Source of the DNA: Heligmosomoides polygyrus polygyrus
Taxonomy: Eukaryota; Nematoda; Chromadorea; Rhabditida; Heligmosomidae
Reading direction: 5' to 3'
Assembly: GCA_947396885.1 (NCBI GenBank)
Contig: OX377203.1
Location: 22,509,253 to 22,573,252 of the forward strand
Length of the DNA stretch: 64,000 bases
Below the pieces are notes generated by a model that did no database searches, was not told where the DNA came from, and worked only from the letters and a program-made list of their open reading frames with translations. A program made the position numbers and the translations under genes. Of this stretch, positions 47,001 to 56,265 are shown piece after piece; positions within the stretch are counted from its first letter, which is position 1, and each line of letters starts with the position of its first letter.

Positions 47001-50000
47001 ACAAAACTTAAATCAATCATTTAAACTTGAAAATAATAAATTAAAGCCAAAAAACAAGATTAAGATAGAAAATAATGCCGCCGTGATATCATTCCTAGCA
47101 AAGCAAAATGACTTACACTGTGGAATGATACGAGTTATCCGTTCTGATAGTAAATACTGTACTACAGTTGAGTTATTTTTGTTAAAGCGAAGACTAGAGT
47201 CAGCTGATCGTCAGCTGATCGACTAGTGTGAGTTTAAAAACCTTTATAATTTTAACTTAAATCTAATATTAGTAAAATAAATTATATATCAATAAAATAA
47301 ACTTTTAAACTAAACATAAAATATAAAAAATAAAAAAATTTAAGTTTAATAAACATTAAAATTATCAGAAATTGAATTAGTAAATTAATAATTTGCACGT
47401 CCAAAAATGTTGTAACACCTTCCTCTTCACTGATGAGCCACCGGGAAGGTGTTATAACAAAAGGTTTGTCTGAAGATAGGTGGCGAAACGAACCTTTTGG
47501 AAAAAGAAAAATGTGTAATTTTATTCACTACGCTTTGAATTTTCTTTATTTTAATACAAATACGATAAGCACGAAACTAGACTCCAGCCACGAGATATAT
47601 GGACACGGCATGGGGTGTCTCATTAGTTTTGCCCCCCCCCCCCTAATAGTATACGCAAAAAATTAATCGATACCATCGTAACTCGTAATCGTCTAATTGT
47701 AAGTACCTTAAAATGTGAAGCCATTCCAGTCAAAAAAACCTCTGTCCTGATCAAAACGTAGAGAGGCTGCACAGTTTTTAGGTTCACCTCACAAGTATTG
47801 GCTGTCGCCCAAAAGTTCAACGTGCGTCTGGATTCAGACGTGCTCCAGAAGCCGTGCGACGCGCATCTGCATTCAGAAGACCGGTAATTTTTCTACCGGT
47901 AATTTTCCTTGATGAAGTTACCACCTAAGACGAAGGAGAAATTCGAACGCAAAATTAGGGCACTCTTCAATTGCTAAGTTTCGTTTCGTTTCAGTTTGAC
48001 GGGCGTCCACACCATCTATCAAGTCAACATAGCCTGGAAACTTTCCACGGCGCGATCTATATGCAAACCCAGCGTAAGATTTTTTTCTTCCTTCTGAAAG
48101 CTCGTTAACGACTAGTACGCTCTAACCTGCAGAAGGCAGTCTACTACAAATGCACCCCTACCATCCAGTTCTGAAAATAATTATTGTAATAGCAAAGTAG
48201 GAAATAATATGTGGTCTATAACGCGAGGGGAGAAACGCACCAGACCAATAAGGGCGCGTCGATCGGGCGTTTCACCCGCAGAGAGTATAAACGGTCGGTG
48301 CCCTGATTGGCTGGCGCATGTTCGATTGCTGTTCTAGTTGGTTATGAATGGTTGGTGGTTCTCGTCACTATGTAGGCCATATTAACGACTAGTACTGCGC
48401 AGGTTCTTTGATGTGTAATTTGAACGAGCACAAAATCGGGGCTTCTACGGATCAAGCCACACACAAAACGAACGTCGGCGCCAATCATTTCGTTCAACAT
48501 CTGATTTGCCAAACGCATAGTTCTCTTGAGCAGGGACTGCGATATTACGCTTCTAACGCAATTGTGCAGAATACACCCACATTACGCATTAATCGACGCC
48601 AACATCCGCTTTCACCCATTTAAACTCCAGAACTTCCAGAACCCCTACCAAAGCTGCGCTTCATATACGTACAACTCTGTTATGCAAGTTCCTCGTACCG
48701 CAGGAAAAATAGGCCTGCTTGGTGCGGCCGTCTAGTCGTAGCTCATCTATGGGCCCTATTCGTCCCAAAGGAGCGTTCAGCAAGGAGTTGCTACGCCATA
48801 GAACAGTTCTGTCAAAAAACTGGTTGGCCGACCTCCGGCCCGATGTTCTGAGTCAGCGCTGCGCACGATGTCGACGACGAGGCCACGACCGGGACGCCCG
48901 TGGCACGTACATCAAATCGGTGCCAGTCGTGCGCCTAGCACCCAGCGACAGGTCAATCGCCTCGTCACTTCTGTGACGCCGCGATCGAATGCCGTACGAG
49001 GAGAAAAAGAGCACGTGCACAGATGAACCCCGCGATCAGCTGCGACGGGCGCCTGTCGACCTCTGCAGAGCGTCTTCAACTGCACAGATGAAGGCGCCCG
49101 TGAAACGGTAGCACTCTGTGCCTCGTCTGGTACGCTCTGACGACGGAGAAGAGTGTTTCTTGTTGGCATAAACACAACAGATAAGACCCAGAGGAAGCCT
49201 TCGATACTACAAGACGCTGTAATCTAAAAAATTCAAATCACCCGTCTAGTATCCATGAGGTGCTCCGAATTATGTCAAGAAGACAAATAATTACTTACCA
49301 CTTCATGTGCACACTGATCAATCAGGGGTAGAGCTATGTGCCCATAAGAAAACTGCATAAAAGCATTTTAGATCCGAAATGCCGCACCAGAACTTGAAAT
49401 TTGGACGATAAGCCTTCAATAAGTGTCAGACACACTATATCGATCCAGATGAAAAAAGGTCGCTTTTAGCCATCACCGAAGCTGTGTTTGGTATGCGCCA
49501 CGCATCCTACTGCAACGGGATGCCACGGAGGTAATGTGAATGCTCATTTGACCAACGCAATGAGTTGAAGTAACCAGCCAATGGACAAGTCGGTGCGTTA
49601 GTCTTCCCATCTCTGATAGTTTCGTTGATCGAGCACAATACGAGCGCAGGACACCGGCGGTCGTTGGTGCAGCTTTCTGGCCAAGATTCCCTCCTGTGCT
49701 GCGCGTGTCCTTCGCCGTGCTGGAGACAACGTCAGTACAAAGGCTAATTCGTGATATTTTTTACGGGCATCTTGTTTGCAGAGTTTTCTCCAAACAGAAT
49801 AAACTTGTGGAAGCGGTCGCTCTTTTCATGTGGGACACTCTTTCCTGCATGGCCTCGTCTCACCTCTTGAACATTTATGTCTTCGGGCCGCCACCGGGTG
49901 CGTACCAGTATAATGAGACTCCTGATACAGAGTCGTCTGGTGGTGCGTGTCCTGGATGATCTGGATCACAAACTATTGGGTTGATCGAGAAGTCTTGCAA

Positions 50001-53000
50001 CACCAGCACTACGATATTACAATACAATACAATAATATAACACAATATACAAAAACTCAGTACGCGATATATTCCCCATCCAAGTATAAGATCTACCCCA
50101 TCTTTCAGGCGGCCTTTCAACTCCCTTCCGCCAGAATTCCGAGGGCTGTGAGGAAAAGAATGCAGAAACCTCCATTTCCAGTTGACTTCGAACTCTCTAC
50201 CTCGAAGATGCTGCTTCAGAGCTCTGAACAGGTGGTATCAGAAGGAGCGAGGTCTGGAGAGTACGGTGGATGGGGCAGAACTTCCCAGCCTAACTCCTAG
50301 ATTTTCTCGCGACTCCCTTTTGCGACATGAGGACGCGCGTTGTCATGCAGCAGGTGGACATTTCCCCCTTCTGCACGTTTTTGGTGCATGGCGTTAGCCA
50401 AGCTCTGGAGCTGGATAGCGAGACAGATGCTGTGACTGTGGTCTCACTATCCTACAACTCCCAGTAATGCATTGTCTTGGAGCCGGTTCTCCGCGTGGGA
50501 GATATTGGCTCTTGCGGGTGTGGTTAACATAAAGAACAGAGCTTTCATCACCAGTAACAGTGTCCTTCAGAAAGTCCTTTCTGTGCGGGCGAAGAAGCAA
50601 CGACTCAGCAACACTGATTCGGCATGCCTTGTCAGAGTCCCGCAGCTGATGTGGTACCCAAGACGGCAAAACTTTGCGGCACCCAAGGATCTACAGCTGC
50701 CGCATGACGGTGCTTTGCGTACATCCAAGTGTCGCCGCCAATTCGCGAGTGGTTGAATTTGGTCTCACCTTGAAGGCTTCGCGCAAGCTGCCTCCTTCCA
50801 CAACAGAGGGACGTCCGGAACGAGGTCGATCTTCGAGAGAGACATCCCAGCCTTGAAGCGCTGGTATCAACGGGTCACTGTGGAATAGTGAAAGACTTCC
50901 TCCTTGAATGCAGTGCAGATGTTGGAGGCTGCAGCCTTGCAGAAATTCGTAGTAGACGATAGGTCGCAGCATGCTGCTGCTTATCGTTGACATGGCTACT
51001 GTACTCGTACTCGACGGGGCCCTATATAGTATGCTTGAGGGAGCTTCGAGATTGTACCGTGACGTCACCACACAAGATCAATGCTGTAGAGCTCTAACAA
51101 TTTTAACAGACAGTAGTGTAAGGCGTTGCAAGACTTTTGATCAACCCAATATCCCATTGGTCTTCTACGGCTACTGCGACTGGTTCCAGCAAATAGCAGT
51201 TGGCTCACCTCACTGCTACGTGTTCTCCTTGTTATAAGAGGATGCTAAAAAAACAACGTTTTTTCCCGTTGCAACTCTCGTCCCATCTGAAGGACACCCT
51301 GGTTTATATTTTTGTGTAGTTTCTATAGTTCTCTTCTGTTGGATTGACTGAGAGTAATGCTTATCTCTCAGAACGTGCGTAGGGTTGGCCTTTTGCTCAC
51401 CTTTCGGATGATGTATTACCATTAACCATTGCTTCGAATTTTTGTTTTTTTCGTTAATTTTCTATTTCCTTTTTTGGCACAGTACTCTGCCTTACTAACC
51501 TTGACTTTTTTGTTAAAGTTCTTAGCACGCCCTCAGTAGCGTAGCCAAAAAATAAAATAATGAACAGGAATAAGATTAAATAATAAATAATTGTGATGGA
51601 TAATGCCATATAATTACAAACAATAATCAGTAGCAATAAACAATACCAACAGGTGAAAACTAACAATTATAAATTACTATTTATACGAAACCACAGTTAA
51701 TTATCTCACCCGTTGTCATTATTTAGTGCTACTTATTATTGTCTGTATGATACAAATGCCCCGACACGCTTAAGGGCTTGTCTCGCACTTGCACGCTTCG
51801 CGCGACTTTGCAGCACCACTGACCTAAGGGAAGTAATTATTGCAAAACTCAAAATTCGCTGGCATCTACGATCTGCTGCGTACTTTATCGGCATCAAGCC
51901 GTTCACCACTTCCGTACGTTCATCAGAGAATTCTCTCCAGACCGTCCCGTAACGCCATTGGTTTGTGCTGCGCAGTAGTTCTGCCCCTTAGGTGGCTCCT
52001 CCGCAGCCTTCTCATGCCCAACAGCTTCTGTTTCCGGATATCGTTGACACGCCTTCCGAACCCGGATGCCAGATTCCCCTCACTCGTTTCTTCTTACTCG
52101 ATCTAATTGCTGGTCCACCTTTACTGGTCTTCCCCCCCCCCCCCTCCCCCACCTTCCTGATCCCAACTCCTGGCCCCCTTCCCCATTTCCACTATTGACT
52201 CCCTTACTGGTCTCTTTTTGCTGGTTTCCCCGTCCTGATCCATCCTCTAGGTTGTTCCTTTTCTTCCTGGTACATAGCTCTCCAGATCCACACTAGAGGT
52301 CCCCTTACTTCCCTTCTCTACCAGTCCCTAGTGGCCCTCCCATGCTCACCACAGACATCGGTGACACGTATTCAGAATCAGGACGCTCAGAAACGCGCGC
52401 AAGTGCCGCTATGTCAAGCAGGAGGTGGCTGCCCTTCCTCGGTTGCAGCAGCATCCCATGTTGAAAGGCACATTTTGTCTGCGCGGGATTCGATGTGGCG
52501 TATCTCACGCAGGTTTCTAACGTTTTCTAACCTGTAGATGATGAGGAGTATCTCATCATCTACAGGTTAGAAAAGGTCATCGTCTACAGCTCGCACAGCT
52601 AACTCAATTATATAGTGGTAGATTGAATGATGTTATCCATGACCCACAGAAAAGAAATGTGACGTAATGTGTTTGGCGCTACTCGCCCCGGTCTCGGACT
52701 TTCACAGGGACAGATTCTCCTGCGGAAGTCGCGAAACGTGGCCGTTCTGCCGTCTGGACACGTTGGCTACGACCTCAGCCCTCGCGCAGGATTCTATTAG
52801 GGGGGGGGGCAAAAGTAATGAGACACCCCATGCCGTGTCCATATATCTCGTGGCTGGAGTCTGGATTCCTACTTGTTGTATTTGTATGTTTGTATGCTAC
52901 TTACTGAAGCACATCTGAAAAGTTACCACTTCCGCCCTTTCCAGAAGCATGCCAAAAACCGCAGTCTGTCTCATGCCGAAACCCCAGTCTGACGAGTCGA

Positions 53001-55042
53001 CCTGTGTCGCGCAAATCTCCCCCAATTCCCAACCCCGAGCAGCCTGGGCTCAATATTCACGCAAGATGAGAAGTACGTCTTCTACCTTAACCCTGCCAAG
53101 CAGCGAGTCTGGGTGAGGCCTGGTGAATTGTTACTGACCTTCGTTCGGCGAGATGTTCACGGCGAGAAGCATCTTTGGAGCTTTTGGGTCTGCGCCCATG
53201 GACCGGTTTACCGGAGGCTGTTTCCCAAGAGCACCGCGATGAACTCCAAGGCCATGGTGAATGAAATAGAAGAGATGGGACGGCGACTCGCTCTTATTCA
53301 TTCGCAGCGCTTCAAGAAGGTTCTCCTCTTCGACGACGCCGCACCCCATCTGGAACAAGTAAGCACGGATAAGCTTGGCCAGCTGGGCTACGTTCACATG
53401 CCTCACCCACCGTATTCGCTGGACATCTCTCCATGCAACTACCACTACTACTTGAGCCTACAGGACTTCCTAGTCGGAAGGGACACAAGAACCCAAGTAG
53501 TCCTTGGCAACCACATCGAGCAGTTGATCTACACCAGGCTCAAGCAGTTCCGGAAGGATGGGATCAGGAAGTTGGCTGAGCGATGGCAGCAAGGTCCTTG
53601 CCCTTAATGGCAAGTACATTCCTCAGCATCGTTGAGTTGTAATTGAGTTATAAGGAGATAAAGATTTTTTTCATTTTGTCTCGTTACTTTTGCCCCCCCC
53701 CCCCTAATAGTCTTCACTCGAGAGTCTGGCGTCGTCCAGCGCTTTGGGCAAGGATTGACATTATCGATCGATATTGATCGACCTTTTGATGTTTACTAGT
53801 TGTGAAGCAAGACTATCTATGATCATTTTTAAATAAATCAGAAAATATTAATAATGCCGACCATATCATGACCCTGTTGATGAGCTATGACACATTTCCA
53901 ACATCTGCAATGTGTCCAGCGACGATTGGACAGACGTAACACAAGGAATATTTTAAATAAAGATAAGGGAATGATAGCGTGATAAAGAACAGTCAACATA
54001 TGATAGTGGAACCAAGTTTTTCCGACGACACTGCGGGAACACTTCTTGGCAGTCCTTTGAATTTTAGCGCAGAGAATTACAAGACACATCCAATATTTCA
54101 ATTCAAAATGAAAATCTTTAAAAAGTGACATTCACTAAACTCAATCACAGGCAAAACGACAAGGATAAAGGACGGTGTCAATCAAACCTCTCTGGAATGC
54201 GCCACGCCTTCTACTTTTACGGCATGTCATGGAAGCGCGCTTTTCAGCTGAACAATGGCATGCGGTACCAAGCAAATGAACAAGGCGGTGTTTTATCCTT
54301 CTCGGACAAGTCTGCTACCAATTCCAAACCAAAGACATGCGAGGCTTGGTTGGGATGGGCGGGAAACCCGAACTAGGAACCCGGAAGCGGGTGGACGCGA
54401 CAGCCGGCGGCCCTAACTGCGCTACCACGCGACGTCATACGAATACAGAAGAGAATTCGTAACTCATCATATGCGCCTAAAGTTACTACTGTATTTTGGT
54501 ATATAAGAGATGAGCTCGTATTTATTTCCAAAAAATTAAAACCGAGTTTCTCAAACTTTTTAGAAAATTTTGGGGAACTATATGGGGATATTATGCGATA
54601 ATTGCCGGAATCGTATATCCGCCTGATCCCTCTCATGGAGCAATTGTTAGACGGAAGCGCAGAAGGCGACCGTGATATTCTATCTCACGCTTCTAACAGT
54701 CGAACACGATATTTTTGTCGACAGCTGAACTTCGAGGGAAAGTTACCTCAAAACTCTCACCGGATTCCTCGTCATCGAGTAGTAGTACGCCAAGTAGCAG
54801 CCTTGTAGCAGAAATCCGACCACATTCACAAAGATCACAACGTGATCCTGTTTCAGTACGCCGTACTGCAACCAGAACGCACAGGAGACGAAGGCGAGAA
54901 CGAACGGCGCAGAGCCGGTGCCTTCAGATGTGCCCCGTTCCCGAATCCGTCGGCAGATTTGAATGCCACACAGGAATAGGCCGATCGTTGAGAAAATCGC
55001 TGAGAACGACAAATACGGGAGGACCTCCTCGGCTAACGTCAT
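38740..55042 (-). CDS. SWEET sugar transporter, helices 1-5 only
   Basis: SWEETs are bidirectional sugar uniporters made of two three-helix MtN3 repeats joined by a linker helix. Exon 1 (55042-54761, 94 codons) holds TM1 (FSTIGLFLCGIQICRRI), the GTSEG loop, TM2 (VLAFVSCAFWLQYGVL) and TM3 (IFVNVVGFLLQGCYLAYY). Exon 2 (38904-38740, 55 codons) holds TM4 (VIAAELVAIAVMLYVV) and TM5 (PLGLICVVLNIASIGAPL). Both junctions are phase 0; the donors are GTGAGA and GTGAGC and the acceptor is TTTCAG. The family length is about 210-240 aa, so helices 6 and 7 are missing here. The next exon must lie below 38739: in the gap, in unrecognised sequence, or interleaved with the opposite-strand RAD9-like gene. The 15.8 kb intron contains mariner, Penelope-like, SINE and foldback elements. 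Confidence 0.88.
39130..39360 (+). mobile_element. tRNA-derived SINE, plus strand
   Basis: GTGTAGCTCAATCGGAGGAGG then ACAGGTTCTCGGATCGC and AGCCAACCAAGCCTTCC. The central GGTGAATTGG block is deleted and CACCGGCTGGCCACCG follows directly. Confidence 0.75.
39365..39920. other. SWEET intron, nothing recognised
   Basis: Ordinary AT-moderate sequence between two SINE copies. No ORF or repeat terminus stands out. Confidence 0.4.
39925..40178 (-). mobile_element. tRNA-derived SINE, minus strand
   Basis: CAATGCGCCACGCTTTATAC tail, CAATGACCTGCAGTGGCCAG, GGCTCGAAACCCGAACC and the inverted head CTTCTGCGCTACCACGGGCC. Confidence 0.7.
40194..40929. mobile_element. Tc1/mariner-like element, CAGGGTGCGTAAAAAG ends
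   Basis: CAGGGTGCGTAAAAAGTATT at 40195 is repeated inverted at 40929 (AATACTTTTTACGCACCCTG). The minus strand between has frames with FNRSDQSQKAAL-like residues and several stops, so any transposase is degraded. The right flank has TA and the left does not. Confidence 0.55.
40930..41880. other. SWEET intron, no supported gene
   Basis: Overlapping frames on both strands (up to 175 codons, minus strand, 40691-41218) run across the end of the Tc1-like element and have no domain signature. They are treated as spurious. Confidence 0.4.
41885..44055. mobile_element. Foldback element related to 4557-5822, with nested MITE
   Basis: The left arm (TCAAATCAAATTGACAATTT) and right arm (CTTCAAATCCGGTTGG, TGACGTGAAAAT) follow the pattern of the 4557 element. 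The conserved ATTCTAAC...ATTTTGGAGTCT site is split by the insertion at 42669-43917, so the empty site can be inferred from the other copy. Confidence 0.6.
42669..43917. mobile_element. TAA-flanked element with TIRs of about 125 bp
   Basis: CCAGGGAAGGGTCTCAGACG is inverted at the right end (GAGACCCTTCCCTGG). Arms of about 125 bp include AGCAGAAACACATGTTTCG. TAA flanks both sides, a TWA duplication typical of PIF/Harbinger. The interior holds hAT-type module sequence (42810-42981, 43140-43500) and a poly-C tract. Confidence 0.7.
44055..44089. repeat. TA microsatellite
   Basis: About 17 TA dinucleotides at the right end of the foldback element. Confidence 0.9.
44934..45434 (-). pseudogene. Mariner transposase, catalytic part, copy 1
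   Basis: The frame runs from TQDEKYVFYL (first catalytic Asp) through LLFANAVLHREQ, where the second Asp region reads FAN instead of FDN, to YSPDISLCDYHH with the third Asp. A TGA replaces the TGT codon after KQF, so the protein loses about 18 residues. The N-terminal DNA-binding half is absent, as in the other copies. Two catalytic defects and the nonsense codon make it inactive. Confidence 0.75.
45605..46911 (+). CDS. Reverse transcriptase of a Penelope-like element
   Basis: Intact frame to the stop at 46911; the open frame extends back to 45427, but the first 60 codons are antisense mariner sequence. RT motifs in order: YSLPKLHKDPIKFRFITG, YSADFTDMFTNLP (catalytic Asp), GVPQGGNFSPLLADLTMS, FRYMDDILI (catalytic Asp pair), YLDLTLK, then DSFNFKVNRFPH. 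The LPKLHK block, the PQGG..SPLLADL box and the LDLTL/FPH tail match Penelope-like RTs of the Hydra/Naiad sort rather than LINE RTs. No stops or frameshifts, so the insertion is recent. The N-terminus is missing, so it is probably not active by itself. Confidence 0.8.
47411..47496 (+). other. Structured motif in the 3' part of the Penelope-like element
   Basis: A 13 bp stem (47411-47423 with 47444-47456, one G-U) encloses TCTTCACTGATGAGCCACCG. A 10 bp stem AAAGGTTTGT/ACGAACCTTT encloses CTGAAGATAGGTGGCGAA. CTGATGAG and CGAAAC are hammerhead-like boxes, and GCCACC (47437) can pair with GGTGGC (47479) as a third helix. I cannot fold it into a standard hammerhead. A second copy is at 24151-24236. 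Confidence 0.65.
47997..48073 (+). CDS. Orphan exon candidate
   Basis: TTCGTTTCAG acceptor, about 77 nt without stops in two frames (one reads GRPHHLSSQHSLETFHGAIY), then a GTAAGA donor. No neighbouring exon joins it and no family is recognised. It may be part of a plus-strand gene with exons outside recognised sequence, or chance. Confidence 0.25.
48080..49470. other. SWEET intron segment, partly GC-rich, unassigned
   Basis: The stretch at 48720-49180 is GC-rich with frames on both strands (Arg/Cys-rich, no domain). CGACAGGTCAATCGCCTCG and neighbouring CGC-rich runs suggest an unrecognised repeat rather than a gene. Confidence 0.35.
49480..49620 (-). mobile_element. Partial tRNA-derived SINE
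   Basis: TATGCGCCACGCATCCTAC tail and AAGTAACCAGCCAATGGACAAG body. The tRNA-like head is missing. Confidence 0.6.
50090..51304 (-). pseudogene. Mariner transposase relic (full-length type)
   Basis: Minus-strand blocks in order: DRPRSGRPSVVEGG with STTRELAATLGCTQSTV (HTH part), WVPHQLRDSDKACRI, DTVTGDESSVLYVNHTRKSQ (first Asp), and near 50200 YHLFRALKQHLRGREF (after the third Asp). Several frameshifts separate them. A CCAGGGTGTCCTTCAGATGG end lies near 51304. This is a different, older mariner lineage from the deletion-derived family. Confidence 0.75.
51310..52520. other. SWEET intron, low-complexity tracts
   Basis: AT-rich at 51430-51700 and strongly C/T-rich at 52110-52260 including a poly-C run. 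Frames here are compositional. No gene supported. Confidence 0.45.
52523..52574. repeat. Perfect 23 bp hairpin
   Basis: 52523-52545 and 52552-52574 are exact inverted copies (TTTTCTAACCTGTAGATGAT...) with a 6 nt loop GAGTAT. A third partial copy, TTTCTAACG, lies just before and GTCATCGTCTACAG just after. Confidence 0.85.
52797..53707 (+). mobile_element. Deletion-derived mariner, copy 2
   Basis: 911 bp with TTAGGGGG/CCCCCTAA ends, TA on both sides, CAAAAGTAATGAGACACC at the left and TGTCTCGTTACTTTTGCC at the right. It lies in the SWEET intron. Confidence 0.88.
53050..53607 (+). pseudogene. Mariner transposase, catalytic part, copy 2
   Basis: The open frame spans TQDEKYVFYLNPAKQRVWV, then LLFDDAAPHLEQ and PPYSLDISPCNYHYY, ending RWQQGPCP. 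The first two catalytic Asp are present, but the third of the D34D triad is Asn (CNYH). The N-terminal HTH domains are absent. It is therefore catalytically dead although uninterrupted. Confidence 0.8.
53710..54160. other. SWEET intron, nothing recognised
   Basis: AT-rich sequence with short spurious frames and ATCGATCGATATTGATCGAC near 53765. No repeat ends. Confidence 0.4.
54165..54440 (-). mobile_element. tRNA-derived SINE, minus strand
   Basis: GGAATGCGCCACGCCTTCTAC tail, GCGGTACCAAGCAAATGAAC, GGACAAGTCTGCTACCAATTC and the inverted head CGACAGCCGGCGGCC with CTGCGCTACCACGCGACG. It lies 320 bp downstream of SWEET exon 1. Confidence 0.75.
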
Positions 55043-55064
55043 GTTCTGCGTCTGAAATGATAAA
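55043..55064 (-). promoter_or_regulatory. Candidate spliced-leader acceptor of the SWEET gene
   Basis: On the minus strand TTATCATTTCAG ends at 55052, followed by the 9 nt leader ACGCAGAAC and then the ATG. This is a textbook nematode acceptor immediately upstream of a start codon. It could be a trans-splice site or the end of a 5' UTR intron. Confidence 0.55.
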
Positions 55065-55775
55065 AGAAATCAACGGGAAAAGGGGCCACGAGAGGAGTCA
55101 TAGCGACGATGAAATCGTTCACGCACATGAGCACTGGCGGCCAAGGAATAATCCCATAGAAACTGCATTTCTATAAAGAACCCTGAAAGGAGCATTGAAT
55201 AGGAAGATGGGCGAAGCCAGTGTTCAAAATCTCCAATAAATGCCAACACTTCACAGCTTAGAACAAATGCGTGCCGAATCGTTAAGCTCTTCTCTGGAAA
55301 GTAGAAGGGAATAAGCCGAAATCGAAAGTGGGTCAAGCCCCGCGGCCGCCGACAAGAGGTAGCTTCCAGTTGTGCTCCGAAACTGGTTGTACTGCGCACT
55401 GTGATAGAGTGTTCTCACTTCCAAAAAGACCCCAGCGATCACTATGCGGGGCCCTTCTATAATATTGGTAATTTCCTTTTGCACAGATAATATCCTATGG
55501 ACATTTGTTAAATTCAGAGTGAAAACAGTTTTAGCCTGAATCGAACACTTTTTAAATAACAATCATCATTCCCGAAATGAAACCCCAAACATTTGAAGAA
55601 TAACAAATAATAATATTACTTGAAACCCAACTTATAAGGGCGATCCGGAAAATGATTAAAGGACCACTAGCGGCTCCGTTTGAAGGGTCATAAAATTGTG
55701 GCACAAAAGGGTTCCCAGGCTAGTGCAGAAATCTTGAGAAATCCTGTTTTTATACGAAGAAAATGCGCCGTGCGG
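55065..55775. other. Upstream region of the SWEET gene
   Basis: No repeat ends or supported ORF. The promoter would be expected here or further right if a 5' UTR intron or spliced leader is used. No clear TATA or initiator was assigned. Confidence 0.4.
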
Positions 55776-55779
55776 TTGC

Positions 55780-56265
55780 CCATTCACCTCTACCACCTGT
55801 GGTCCCGTTGATAATCGAGTCGCTCCAGCGGGCGCCAGCAGCGTCTCCATTCGTCCCTGTCGCGTGCCAGAGTGCTCCAATGGATCGTCCTCACTCGAGG
55901 GACACAAAGAGCGTCAAATCGTTCGTTCAGGGCATTCATGAAGAAATCCGACCAACGCGTTGGTGGGCGTCCTGGTGTTCTCTTCATATCCCGCGGAATC
56001 CAGTTAGGCCTTTGTCATACCATCGCTCACCCCGAGCGACGCCTAATGATATGCTCCCCATATCGATCGGGTGACGCGGTGGGATCGATATGGGTGCATA
56101 TCATTCGGCGTCGCTCGGGGTGAGCGATGGTATGACAAAGGCCTTAGTGACACCTCTAGTACAGCAGGTTTCTGTGAAGCGCATTACGTGGCCGACCCAT
56201 CTAATTTTCGACGACTTGACCCATGCGACAGCGTCTCTGATCTTCGAAGAAGTCAAATGAACAAT
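55780..56265 (-). pseudogene. RTE-type LINE 3' fragment, split by a MITE
   Basis: SSKIRWVGHVMRFTETCCTR lies right of the MITE and [20 protein letters not shown] then [16 protein letters not shown] lie left of it. The two halves join into the standard RTE C-terminus once 56007-56143 is ignored. No RT core is present. Confidence 0.8.
56007..56143. mobile_element. MITE, GGCC-ended family, inserted in an RTE LINE
   Basis: 137 bp with exact ends GGCCTTTGTCATACCATCGC and inverse, flanked by TTA on both sides. Insertion into the RTE coding remnant proves mobility and the 3 bp duplication. Confidence 0.85.

Larger units (their letters stand above)
45605..47553 (+). mobile_element. Penelope-like retroelement, 5'-truncated
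   Basis: An AT-rich block of 1949 bp interrupts the mariner copy and is bounded by ATACAA on both sides (45599-45604 and 47554-47559), the target duplication. It holds one long RT frame followed by about 640 bp of AT-rich 3' sequence with a structured motif near the end. No GIY-YIG endonuclease follows the RT, so any nuclease domain would have been upstream and lost by truncation. Confidence 0.75.
44782..47646 (-). mobile_element. Deletion-derived mariner, copy 1, split by a retroelement
   Basis: TTAGGGGG-poly(G)-CAAAAGTAATGAGAC termini and TA on both sides (44780 and 47647). Without the insertion at 45605-47553 it is about 0.91 kb and matches copies at 52797-53707 and 61489-62403. The AGTCTGTCTCATGCC leader and the CCACGAGATATATGGACACG subterminal block are shared. 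Confidence 0.85.

Noticed and set aside
47411..47496. Standard hammerhead ribozyme
   Set aside because: CTGATGAG and CGAAAC are present with a possible GCCACC/GGTGGC helix, but stems I and III with a cleavage triplet cannot be formed, and the interior holds a stronger competing hairpin. It was reported as a structured motif of unknown function.
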